Assembly: GCA_028712475.1 (NCBI GenBank)
Contig: JAQTQB010000017.1
Span: forward strand, 1-39,361
Reading direction: 5' to 3'
From: Verrucomicrobiales bacterium
Lineage (GTDB): Bacteria > Verrucomicrobiota > Verrucomicrobiia > Limisphaerales > UBA11358
DNA: 39,361 nt
Shown: positions 1 through 6,822 of the stretch, in pieces
How the letters are laid out: each line of letters starts with the position of its first letter
Position numbering within the stretch: position 1 is the stretch's first letter
Made by a program: the position numbers and the translations under genes
The notes under the pieces: model-generated
What the model was told of the DNA's origin: nothing
The model's database searches: none
Seen by the model: the letters and a program-made list of their open reading frames with translations, nothing else

Positions 1-35
1 GGCCAATGCCAGAGGGAAACGAACTCGTCCGCGCC

Positions 36-67
36 ACTGTGCTGCCGCCTGCAGGCGGCAGCACAGT
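36..67. repeat. 32-bp perfect palindrome
   Basis: Every base from 36 to 67 pairs with its mirror position. The centre is CCTGCAGG and the arms read ACTGTGCTGCCGCC and GGCGGCAGCACAGT, so a single strand could fold into a stem of about 14 bp with a TGCA loop. It lies roughly 70 bases beyond the 3' end of tRNA-Glu and has no T-run on either side, so a simple Rho-independent terminator is not well supported. It could be a member of a dispersed palindrome family. No other copy was noticed in this window. Confidence 0.75.
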
Positions 68-134
68 CCCATCTTCCCAAGCCAATACTTCCTGACAAGG
101 TTAGACGGAAATTCAGATACAAGAGGGAAAAGTA

Positions 135-209
135 TGGCGACCCTACCGGGAATCGAACCCGGGCTACCTCCGTGAAAGGGAGGTGTCCTAACCGCTAGAC
201 CATAGGGTC
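135..209 (-). tRNA. tRNA-Glu (anticodon TTC)
   Basis: On the minus strand the sequence folds as a complete tRNA. The 7-bp acceptor stem GACCCTA/TAGGGTC pairs 203-209 with 139-145. The anticodon arm CCTCC-CTTTCAC-GGAGG gives anticodon TTC, which reads GAA/GAG. The T-arm is CCGGG-TTCGATT-CCCGG, followed by discriminator G and an encoded CCA at 135-137. It stands alone and points away from the cys operon and the pseudogene. Confidence 0.97.
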
Positions 210-291
210 GCAAAGGGCGGCGAATATAGCCGACTTTTTCCCGCTGTCACGAAAATTTCACAGGCAGGGACGGCGCCCGACTTGACTCACA

Positions 292-615
292 TTAAATGCT
301 ACTGGGGCTGGGAATGGATTGCATGAGGCGAAAGCGGCCTTCGGTGTTCCAGCATTGCAGCATCTGGCGTCCGCCCGCCGTGTCGAACTCCAGACCAAGG
401 GAGATGGCAATTTGCCCTCCTTTGAGGGCTTCAACCAATCGTTGAGCGCGCCATCGCATACCCGTGAAATAGCCCTTCGGATTTGCCGAATCCGTCGGCA
501 CAGCGATGACATCATTGATGACAAACCATCACTCGTTGTTGTGGATGACGCGGCGGACTTCCTTTCGCCGAAACAACGCGATGCTCTTTTCGGGATTGGA
601 TTCAAGTTCACCCAA
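292..615 (-). pseudogene. Bro-N domain protein remnant (phage antirepressor type)
   Basis: Reading leftward from about 615 in one frame gives a protein resembling the Bro-N (BRO family N-terminal) domain of phage antirepressors and related chromosomal genes. It shows KSIALF, then RRVIHNNE, WFVINDVIAV, DSANPKGYF, DTAGGRQMLQC and NTEGRFRLMQSIPSP in the family order. Two lesions are visible. An in-frame TGA at 529-531 sits where the family carries a Trp beside WF, a one-base change from TGG. A TAA also falls straight after SIPSPSSI, removing the usual KAEPFKxWLAxVGYER continuation. The possible start is TTG at 613-615. It lies just downstream of cysD in the same direction. The homology is recognised from memory of the family. 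Confidence 0.72.
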
Positions 616-627
616 GTCGCAAACAGC

Positions 628-1566
628 TTAGAAATATCCGGCTTTCTTACGGTCTTCCATCGCGGCTTCGCTGGCCTTGTCGTCGGCGCGGGTGCCGCGT
701 TCGGTCACGCGCGCGGCTGCGACTTCGGCAATGATGTCGTCAATCGTGTCGGTCTTCGATTCAATCATGCCGGTGCTGATCATGTCCGCAATCGTGCGCA
801 CACGAACGATCATTTTCTTGACCGGCTCGTTCGGCTTCGGCCGCGCGCCGGCAAAGGGATCGGGCTTGGTCGCGTCCGTATGCGGCGGCGGCACCGGCAG
901 CCACTGGCCGCCGCGACGGAAGCATTCGCGCTCGTGGCTGAAATAGATTTTCGGCACTTCGAGCTTCTCCTTTTTGATGTATTCCCAGACATCCATCTCC
1001 GTCCAGTTAGAGAGAGGGAAGACGCGCATGTTCTCGCCCGGATTCACCTTGGCGTTGTAAAGATTCCAGATTTCGGGCCGCTGGTTTTTCGGATCCCACT
1101 GGCCGAAGGAATCGCGGAAGCTGAAGAAGCGTTCCTTGGCGCGGGCTTTTTCCTCGTCGCGTCGCGCGCCGCCGATGGCGCAGTCAAATTGAAACTCCTC
1201 GATCGCGCCAAGCAGCACGGGGATTTGCAGTTTGTTGCGGCTGACTTCGTTTTTGGAAAGAATCACCGTGCCATTGGCGATGACTTCTTCCACGGTGCGG
1301 ACGATCAGCTTGGCGCCGAGTTCTTTTGCGCGGCGGTCGCGGAACTCGATCAACTCGGGAAATTCATGGCCGGTCTCGACGTTCAGGAACGGCATCGGAA
1401 TGTCCGACGGACGGAACGCCTTCTCCGCGAGGCGCAGCAGGCAGATGGAATCCTTGCCGCCGGAAAAGAGCAGGGCGGGGCGTTCGAACTCGGCGGCGAC
1501 TTCACGCATGACGTGAATCGCCTCTGTCTCCAGATACTGCAAATGGTCGAGATGGTATGAACTCAT
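628..1566 (-). CDS. cysD: Sulfate adenylyltransferase subunit 2
   Basis: This is the catalytic small subunit of ATP sulfurylase, which makes adenosine 5'-phosphosulfate (APS) from sulfate and ATP in the cytoplasm. It is 312 residues, close to E. coli CysD (302). The PP-loop SGGKDS is at residues 35-40, GGARRDEEKARAKERFFSF at about 132-150 and NWTEMDVWEYI at about 187-197, all CysD hallmarks. The start is ATG, 12 bases after the cysH stop, so it is the third gene of a cysI-cysH-cysD operon. CysD normally needs the GTPase CysN to be active. No cysN follows here; the next sequence is a Bro-N pseudogene and then tRNA-Glu. Function is secure. Where its partner is encoded is open. Confidence 0.96.
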   Translation of the reverse strand: MSSYHLDHLQYLETEAIHVMREVAAEFERPALLFSGGKDSICLLRLAEKAFRPSDIPMPFLNVETGHEFPELIEFRDRRAKELGAKLIVRTVEEVIANGTVILSKNEVSRNKLQIPVLLGAIEEFQFDCAIGGARRDEEKARAKERFFSFRDSFGQWDPKNQRPEIWNLYNAKVNPGENMRVFPLSNWTEMDVWEYIKKEKLEVPKIYFSHERECFRRGGQWLPVPPPHTDATKPDPFAGARPKPNEPVKKMIVRVRTIADMISTGMIESKTDTIDDIIAEVAAARVTERGTRADDKASEAAMEDRKKAGYF

Positions 1567-1578
1567 TTTCGCAAAAGA

Positions 1579-2253
1579 TTAAATGCCTGCGCCGCCGGAA
1601 ACTGCCTGTGCTCCCCAGCTCGCGTGCAGGCCGCACTCGCGTTTTTCGTCCGCCTTCGCGGGGTCGAAATAATCCCACTCGTTCGGCAGATTGTGCTCGG
1701 CGAGATATTTTTCCATGTCGGCGTCGCTCCAGTAAAACAGCGGGCTGACTTTCAGGGAATTGAAATTTTTGTCCTCGCTCACAATGTCGAGGCCGGCGCG
1801 GTTCGGGTTCTGCACCTTGCGCAAGGCGGTGAGCCAGATTGTCGGCGCGAGTTCCTTCATGCCGCGCTGGAACGGCTCCAGCTTCATCGCGGTGCTGAAC
1901 GCTTTAATGCGCTCCTCGTTTTCCGGCGTCGGTTCGGGCATGCCGCCGAACGCCGCATCGTAGTGCGCGGCCGTCATCTTCGGGATGTATGCCTTGATGT
2001 TCAGCTTGAGCAATTTCTTCACTTGCTCCGCGTGTTTGTAGGTCGCGGGCCGATTGTAGCCGTGGTCAACCCACAGCACCGGAATCTCCGGCTGCACTTG
2101 CGTGACGAGATGCAGAATCACCGCCTCGTAAGGCCGGAAATTCGTGGAGACGATGGCGCGGCCATTCGCTTGGGCGATGGCCCACTTCACAATTTCAAGC
2201 GGCGATTTGGAACGCAACTCGGCGTTCGCCCGGGCAATTTTTTCAGCAGTCAT
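1579..2253 (-). CDS. cysH: Phosphoadenylyl-sulfate reductase (PAPS type)
   Basis: This is thioredoxin-dependent reduction of activated sulfate to sulfite. The protein is 224 residues. It has the family core WVDHGYNRPATYKHAE from about residue 61, TALRKVQNPNRAG near 142, and the C-terminal ECGLH motif at 206-210 with the catalytic Cys207. That is the only cysteine in the protein. The paired cysteines that bind a 4Fe-4S cluster in APS reductases are therefore absent, which points to PAPS as substrate and implies an APS kinase (cysC) elsewhere. The ATG at 2253 begins one base after the cysI stop codon, so translation of the two genes is probably coupled. Confidence 0.9.
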   Translation of the reverse strand: MTAEKIARANAELRSKSPLEIVKWAIAQANGRAIVSTNFRPYEAVILHLVTQVQPEIPVLWVDHGYNRPATYKHAEQVKKLLKLNIKAYIPKMTAAHYDAAFGGMPEPTPENEERIKAFSTAMKLEPFQRGMKELAPTIWLTALRKVQNPNRAGLDIVSEDKNFNSLKVSPLFYWSDADMEKYLAEHNLPNEWDYFDPAKADEKRECGLHASWGAQAVSGGAGI

Positions 2254-2254
2254 T

Positions 2255-3940
2255 TTAGTTGGCGGCTGCCGGTTGCTCCTTCAGATATACCCGGTCGCAC
2301 CAGTCGCCGAAACGTTCACCGGCATTGCGTTCCTTCGCAAAGCGCGCGAGCACAGGGCGCAGTTCGTTTTCGATGTCCGGGTCTTTGACCACGTCTTTCC
2401 AGACGCGGTTGAGGCGTGTGCCGGCGGTGTCGCCGCCAAGCCAGACTTGATAGCGTCCCGGTGCCTTGCCGACGAACGCTATCTCCGCCATGTAAGGCCG
2501 CGCACAGCCGTTCGGGCAGCCGGTCGAGCGGATGATGATCTCCTCGCCGCCGAGGCCGAGGTCGCCGCAAAGTTTTTCAATGCGGTCAATCAAGCCGGGC
2601 AACATGCGTTCGGATTCGGCCAGAGCCAGCCCGCAAGTGGGCAAGGCGGGGCAGGCCATCGCAGCCGCGTGCAACACGCTTGCCTGATTTTCCGTCTTCA
2701 CGCCCTGCGCGGCGAGCATCGTGTTGATGCCGGCCTTGTCCGCTTCCGCGACGTTCGCGAGAATGACGTTTTGGTTCGCCGTCAGACGAAATTCGACGTT
2801 CGAAAATTTATCCGCAACCTGCCGCAAGGCGGTTTTCAGCCGGTGATTTTCAGTGTCTTTGATGCGGCCAGTCTCAACGAACAATCCAAGAAACCAGCTT
2901 CCATCCACTGCCTTGCGCCAGCCGTAAAGATCGCTGATCGTCGTGAACTTGAAAAGTTTTGCGGGCGCGAGCGTGAGTCCGGCGCGCTTGTTGACTTCCT
3001 CCTGCATGAAGGCGACGCCGCGTTCGGCCACGACGTATTTGAGGCGCGCGTGTTTGCGGTCGGTGCGGTCGCCGAAATCACGGTGGATGGTCAGCACGGC
3101 TTTCGCCACGTCCACGATTTTGTCCGGCGTGAAAAATCCGATGACATCCGCGAGGCGCGGATAGGTCTGTGTGTTCCCGTGGCTGCGGCCCATGCCGCCG
3201 CCGACCGCGAGGTTGTAACCGACGAGATGGTCGTTTTCGACGACGGCGATGAAGCCGAGGCAGCTCGTGAAAACATCCACGTCATTCACCGGCGGAATGA
3301 CAAAGGCAACCTTGAATTTTCGCGGCAGATACGTTTTGCCGTAAAGCGGGTCAACAAAGTTTTTGTTCTCCGGCTTTTCCAGGTCGAGCTGCTCGCCGTC
3401 AATCCAGATGGAATGATACGCCTTGGTCTGCGGCGCGAGCGCCAGCGCGACGCGGTGGCAATCCTGCAAGACTTGTTCGCGCGCCTTCGTGTAGGCGGGC
3501 GTGGGCGGCGCGAGGACGTTGCGGTTCACGTCGCCGCAGGCCGCGAGCGTGGAGAGCAGGGCGTCGTTGATGCCCTTGACCACCGCGCGCAAATTGGATT
3601 TCACGACGCCGTGGAACTGGATGGTCTGGCGCGTGGTGGCGCGCAGCGTGTTGTTGCCGTATTGCGTGGCGAGGTCGTCAAAAACGCGCCATTGATTCGC
3701 GGTCATCACGCCGCCGGGAACGCGGCTGCGGATCATCATGATGTATTTCTTGCCGGCCTTGCGCAGGTCGCGGTCGTCCTGCTGATACGACCCGTGAAAT
3801 TTCAGGAACTGGTTGTCGTCTTCAGAGAAATGATCCGTGCTCTCATCGGCGATGGTCGCGGCAATGGTGCCGGCCAAGGTCGGGATCGCGTCCTTGATGA
3901 TTTCGTTGTGTGTCAATTTGACTGGTGCTTCAGCGCTCAT
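2255..3940 (-). CDS. cysI: Sulfite reductase hemoprotein
   Basis: It catalyses six-electron reduction of sulfite to sulfide. At 561 residues it matches CysI and related assimilatory sulfite/nitrite reductases. Two ferredoxin-like half-domains are visible. Substrate-binding arginines lie in RATTRQTIQFHG (about 100-111). The siroheme/4Fe-4S ligands are ACPALPTCG and STGCPNGC, with Cys near 429, 435, 473 and 477. It is the first gene of the leftward cysI-cysH-cysD operon and is divergent from the hypothetical gene at 4099, with about 158 bases between them that must hold both promoters. No flavoprotein partner (cysJ) is adjacent, so the electron donor (NADPH via CysJ or ferredoxin) cannot be read here. 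A nitrite reductase role is unlikely given cysH and cysD. Confidence 0.93.
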   Translation of the reverse strand: MSAEAPVKLTHNEIIKDAIPTLAGTIAATIADESTDHFSEDDNQFLKFHGSYQQDDRDLRKAGKKYIMMIRSRVPGGVMTANQWRVFDDLATQYGNNTLRATTRQTIQFHGVVKSNLRAVVKGINDALLSTLAACGDVNRNVLAPPTPAYTKAREQVLQDCHRVALALAPQTKAYHSIWIDGEQLDLEKPENKNFVDPLYGKTYLPRKFKVAFVIPPVNDVDVFTSCLGFIAVVENDHLVGYNLAVGGGMGRSHGNTQTYPRLADVIGFFTPDKIVDVAKAVLTIHRDFGDRTDRKHARLKYVVAERGVAFMQEEVNKRAGLTLAPAKLFKFTTISDLYGWRKAVDGSWFLGLFVETGRIKDTENHRLKTALRQVADKFSNVEFRLTANQNVILANVAEADKAGINTMLAAQGVKTENQASVLHAAAMACPALPTCGLALAESERMLPGLIDRIEKLCGDLGLGGEEIIIRSTGCPNGCARPYMAEIAFVGKAPGRYQVWLGGDTAGTRLNRVWKDVVKDPDIENELRPVLARFAKERNAGERFGDWCDRVYLKEQPAAAN

Positions 3941-4098
3941 AAGCGAATGTTCAGGTTAGCGGGGTGCGCGGGTTTATTCAAGCGCCGCGTTGGGTTGTTT
4001 GCTTGATGAAAATTTTGTAACTGTCGGCCGGCGCGGCGCGTCCTAACCTTGTTGCCATTCTCAAACCCCCGGTTAAACTTGATTGAATTGAATCTGCG

Positions 4099-5394
4099 AT
4101 GAAAACACTGGCTGCCATTATTTTAGCGCTCGGCGTGGGCTTTGCCGCCGCCTATGTCGTCGTGTCCAAACAAAAGGACGCGCAACTGGAAAAATTGAAA
4201 GCGCAGCCACAGGTCGCTGACGTGGCCGCGCCCGCGCCCGCGCCAGTGGAAAAAGTTGTCATGATTTCCGCGCCTGCCGCGCCCGCCGAGGAATCCGCGC
4301 AGGATATTCTCAACGATCTGCTGAACGTGAAACTCGGCTCCGGCAGCGAGCGCAACACAGGTCTGCGCATGGTGGTTTTCAAGCTGGAGATGCTCGCGCA
4401 GCGCGGCAAACTGGCGGTGCCGGCCATCCGCGAATTCATCGGGCGCAACGTGGACGTGACTTACAGCCAGCAGGACAATCCCAACAGCGGCAGCAACCGT
4501 GGTAATGGCGGCGGGTTTGGTGGCCGTGGCGGTGCGCGCCGTGCCCGCAATCTTCAAACATTGCAGGCGGACTGGGTTGTGCCGCCGTCGCTGCGTCTGG
4601 GGCTGGTCGGCACGTTGAAGGAAATCGGCGGCGAAGAATCTGAAGTGGCGATGGCGGAAATGTTGAGCACCACCGGACGCGGCGTTGAAGTCGCCTATCT
4701 CGCGGTCATGCTCGAAGAAATCGCGCCCGGCAAATATCGCGCCGCCGCCGTGTCCGCCGCGAAGGATCTGCTCATGAACCCGCCCGCGATTGACAGCCCC
4801 GACCGTCTCGACGACCTGTCCAAATCTTATCTCTACGGCGTGCTGGAGTATTTCAAGGACACGTCGTTTGCCATCAACGCGCAGCAGCTGCTGGTCGGCA
4901 AAGATGGCCGTCTCGACCAGGACGCGATGGATTATCTGGCGACGGTGATGAAGGACCAGTCCGTTTCCGCGCTTTATGCCGCCTACGAAAATCCGGCGCT
5001 GACCAATCGGTTCGATAAAATGCGCGTCGGACGCGAAGTGTTGAATTATGTAGGCCAGAATTCGCAGGCCAATGCGCTGTTCACCGAAACCTTGAACAAC
5101 CCCGATCTGGATTCGCGGACGAAGGCCTTCACGATCATGCAAATGGCCGGCGGTGGTTTCGGTCCTTTCGCCAGTGATTCCCCGACGGATCCGCAGGTTG
5201 TCAGCAGCCGCCTGGGACTGTTGAATTCTTTGCTGGCGCAGCCGCAGTTCGCCAATGACCCGATGCTTTCAAGGGTATTGCCTCCGACCATCACCGCCCT
5301 GCAAAGCGGCCAGCCGATCAAGCCGGAAGATTTGCAGGGAGTCTTTGGCGGCGGTCGTCGCGGCGGATTTGGCGGCGGCAACGGCGAAAATTAG
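4099..5394 (+). CDS. Membrane-anchored or secreted hypothetical protein
   Basis: I do not recognise a family for this 431-residue protein. Residues 1-22 form a hydrophobic segment (LAAIILALGVGFAAAYVVV) that could be a signal anchor, followed by a Lys-rich stretch and an Ala/Pro-rich linker to about residue 70. A Gly/Arg-rich insert (GNGGGFGGRGGARRARN) lies near 135-151. The rest is helical-looking and alanine-rich, reminiscent of HEAT-type repeats, and the tail from about 418 is again Gly-rich (GGGRRGGFGGGNGEN). The start ATG at 4099 directly precedes the hydrophobic segment. It converges on the UbiA-family gene with only 5 bases between stop codons and no terminator hairpin in the gap. Confidence 0.8.
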   Translation: MKTLAAIILALGVGFAAAYVVVSKQKDAQLEKLKAQPQVADVAAPAPAPVEKVVMISAPAAPAEESAQDILNDLLNVKLGSGSERNTGLRMVVFKLEMLAQRGKLAVPAIREFIGRNVDVTYSQQDNPNSGSNRGNGGGFGGRGGARRARNLQTLQADWVVPPSLRLGLVGTLKEIGGEESEVAMAEMLSTTGRGVEVAYLAVMLEEIAPGKYRAAAVSAAKDLLMNPPAIDSPDRLDDLSKSYLYGVLEYFKDTSFAINAQQLLVGKDGRLDQDAMDYLATVMKDQSVSALYAAYENPALTNRFDKMRVGREVLNYVGQNSQANALFTETLNNPDLDSRTKAFTIMQMAGGGFGPFASDSPTDPQVVSSRLGLLNSLLAQPQFANDPMLSRVLPPTITALQSGQPIKPEDLQGVFGGGRRGGFGGGNGEN

Positions 5395-5399
5395 ACTTT

Positions 5400-6269
5400 T
5401 CAAGTCGCCGGAACAAACCGCTGGAGAAGAATCGTCATGCCGAAAAGAAAAAGCAGCGTGCCGCCCAGCCATTGCGGGCATTGCGGCGCAACCGCCAGCC
5501 AGTCCACAAAAACAATCCCCGCGAGCAGCCCCGACACGATCCGGCCCACATTGATTTCGCCCGCTTGAAAAACGGTGCGGACGCAACGCGCGGTCCACAG
5601 CGCAAAGATCAGGGCGACATACATCGCCGGTTTCTGCGCAACGCCCTTGTCCATCAACAGCGCCAGACCGATGGGCGCAAGGAGCAGCAGCAGCGGCCAA
5701 TACGGAACCGGCCCGCGAAAACTTTCCCGCCGCGCGATGCAGCTTAAGCCGACCACATACAACGCCAGTGCCGCGCCGCACCAGACCGGCCAGCCGCTCA
5801 AACCGTTTGCACCCGTTGTTCCGGCGATCACATAAACCCAGAACCGGCAGGCACCCATCAACCACGGCGACGCCGTGACGACCTTGTGCGCCGCGTTGTA
5901 GATCAAAATGCAAATGGCGAGAACGAGGGCGAGCACAGCGGCGACTTTTCCCAGAAACAGCAGGCAGAAAATTCCCAGCGCCAGCCATGCCCAGCCGAAA
6001 CGCCAGACCATTTCCAGCGGGATTTTGCCGGATGGAATTGGCCGCGATGTCCGTCGTTGCCGGTCAAACTCCGCGTCGAACGCGTCGTTTAAAAACATGC
6101 CGCCGGTGTAAAGCGCGCTCACGCCCAGCAGCAGCAGCGGCAGTTTCCAGAAATTTCCGCCGCCGGAAAGCCACCAGCCGGCCAGGCAGTTCGACCAGAT
6201 TGTCGGCAAATTCGACACGCGCCCCAAAACGAGCAGGGTGCGAAGTTGGCGGATGATGACTGGATTCAT
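5400..6269 (-). CDS. UbiA-family prenyltransferase
   Basis: This is a polytopic membrane enzyme of 289 residues. It carries the Asp-rich motif of the UbiA superfamily, NDAFDAEFD, at residues 61-69, which binds the prenyl diphosphate through Mg2+. RPIPSGKI follows, as in most members. About eight hydrophobic spans can be counted. The second Asp-rich motif is poorly conserved; the corresponding region reads YNAAHKVVTASPWLMGACRF. GLSCIARRES and the overall look resemble EboC-like members more than UbiA or MenA, so the aromatic acceptor cannot be named. The ATG at 6269 is divergent from yajC across about 205 bases. Confidence 0.88.
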   Translation of the reverse strand: MNPVIIRQLRTLLVLGRVSNLPTIWSNCLAGWWLSGGGNFWKLPLLLLGVSALYTGGMFLNDAFDAEFDRQRRTSRPIPSGKIPLEMVWRFGWAWLALGIFCLLFLGKVAAVLALVLAICILIYNAAHKVVTASPWLMGACRFWVYVIAGTTGANGLSGWPVWCGAALALYVVGLSCIARRESFRGPVPYWPLLLLLAPIGLALLMDKGVAQKPAMYVALIFALWTARCVRTVFQAGEINVGRIVSGLLAGIVFVDWLAVAPQCPQWLGGTLLFLFGMTILLQRFVPAT

Positions 6270-6474
6270 CGGGCGCAGAGGAAAACAGAAATTTCCGCCG
6301 CTGGCGAGTCCGCGCTTTTACCAATCCTGTCCAACAAACCAAAGCCGGGCCGGCCTGGCTTTGTCTCCCAACAGCCTGAACGAGCGGTTCGTTTATTGGC
6401 GCAGTTCATGCACCGGCCAATAACGCTTGCTAAACGCGCCCACTTTCTTACATTGTCCGGCCAATTTTCAAATT

Positions 6475-6816
6475 ATGAACTTAAACACCTTTTTAGCACA
6501 GGCGACCACAACTCCAACCGGACAACCGGGTCAACCGCAGCAGCCGGCCTGGCTGGGGTTCGCCCCGATGATTCTGCTGGTCATCGTTTTTTACTTCGTT
6601 TTGATCCGTCCGCAGCAGAAACGCGCCAAGCAGCAGGCGTTGCTGGTCAGCAGCATCAAATCCGGCGACAAGGTTGTGACCGCCAGTGGCATCGTTGGCG
6701 TGGTCATCACCGTGAAGGATAAAACCGTCTCCCTCCGCTCTGCCGACGCCAAAATGGAAGTCACCAAATCTTCCGTCACCGAAATCCTCGAAGGCAGCAC
6801 CGCGCTCGAATCTTAA
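6475..6816 (+). CDS. yajC: Preprotein translocase subunit YajC
   Basis: This is the accessory inner-membrane subunit of the SecDF-YajC complex. It is 113 residues from ATG 6475; an in-frame TTG at 6427 would add 16 residues with no family support. There is one membrane span at about 27-44 followed by the family signature FVLIRPQQKRAKQQ. The cytoplasmic domain carries GDKVVTASGIVGVV, then VTEI near the end. The N-terminal stretch is Gln/Pro/Thr-rich, as is common in YajC. It lies 6 bases upstream of secDF and starts the yajC-secDF-terC-recJ run. Confidence 0.95.
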   Translation: MNLNTFLAQATTTPTGQPGQPQQPAWLGFAPMILLVIVFYFVLIRPQQKRAKQQALLVSSIKSGDKVVTASGIVGVVITVKDKTVSLRSADAKMEVTKSSVTEILEGSTALES

Positions 6817-6822
6817 GTCACC

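Noticed and set aside
529..531. TGA read through as Trp in the Bro-N frame
   Set aside because: Other genes in the window end in TGA, for example batD and cysH, so the code is standard. The frame is also cut by a TAA shortly after, so decay is simpler.
135..615. Prophage integrated at tRNA-Glu, with the Bro-N remnant as its cargo
   Set aside because: The remnant lies on the 5' side of the tRNA, whereas integration normally uses the 3' end. No duplicated tRNA end or phage integrase is seen there.
319..1560. 413-codon plus-strand frame opposite cysD
   Set aside because: It mirrors cysD and the Bro-N remnant. The conceptual protein is Ala/Arg/Phe-rich with no family features.
2144..4006. 620-codon open frame on the plus strand opposite cysH and cysI
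   Set aside because: It is antisense to two well-conserved cys genes. Its length comes from GC-rich codon bias in the opposite frame, and the translation has no recognisable domain.
3941..4098. Sulfur-responsive riboswitch between cysI and the 4099 gene
   Set aside because: I looked for a SAM-type core and a leader terminator and saw neither. The region seems to be a plain divergent promoter region.
4123..5142. 339-codon minus-strand frame opposite the 4099 gene
   Set aside because: It is rich in His, Gln and Arg, typical of antisense shadows. The plus-strand frame has a proper signal-anchor start and fills the space.
6427..6474. N-terminal extension of YajC from TTG 6427
   Set aside because: The added 16 residues do not belong to YajC, and ATG 6475 gives the normal N-terminus before the membrane span.
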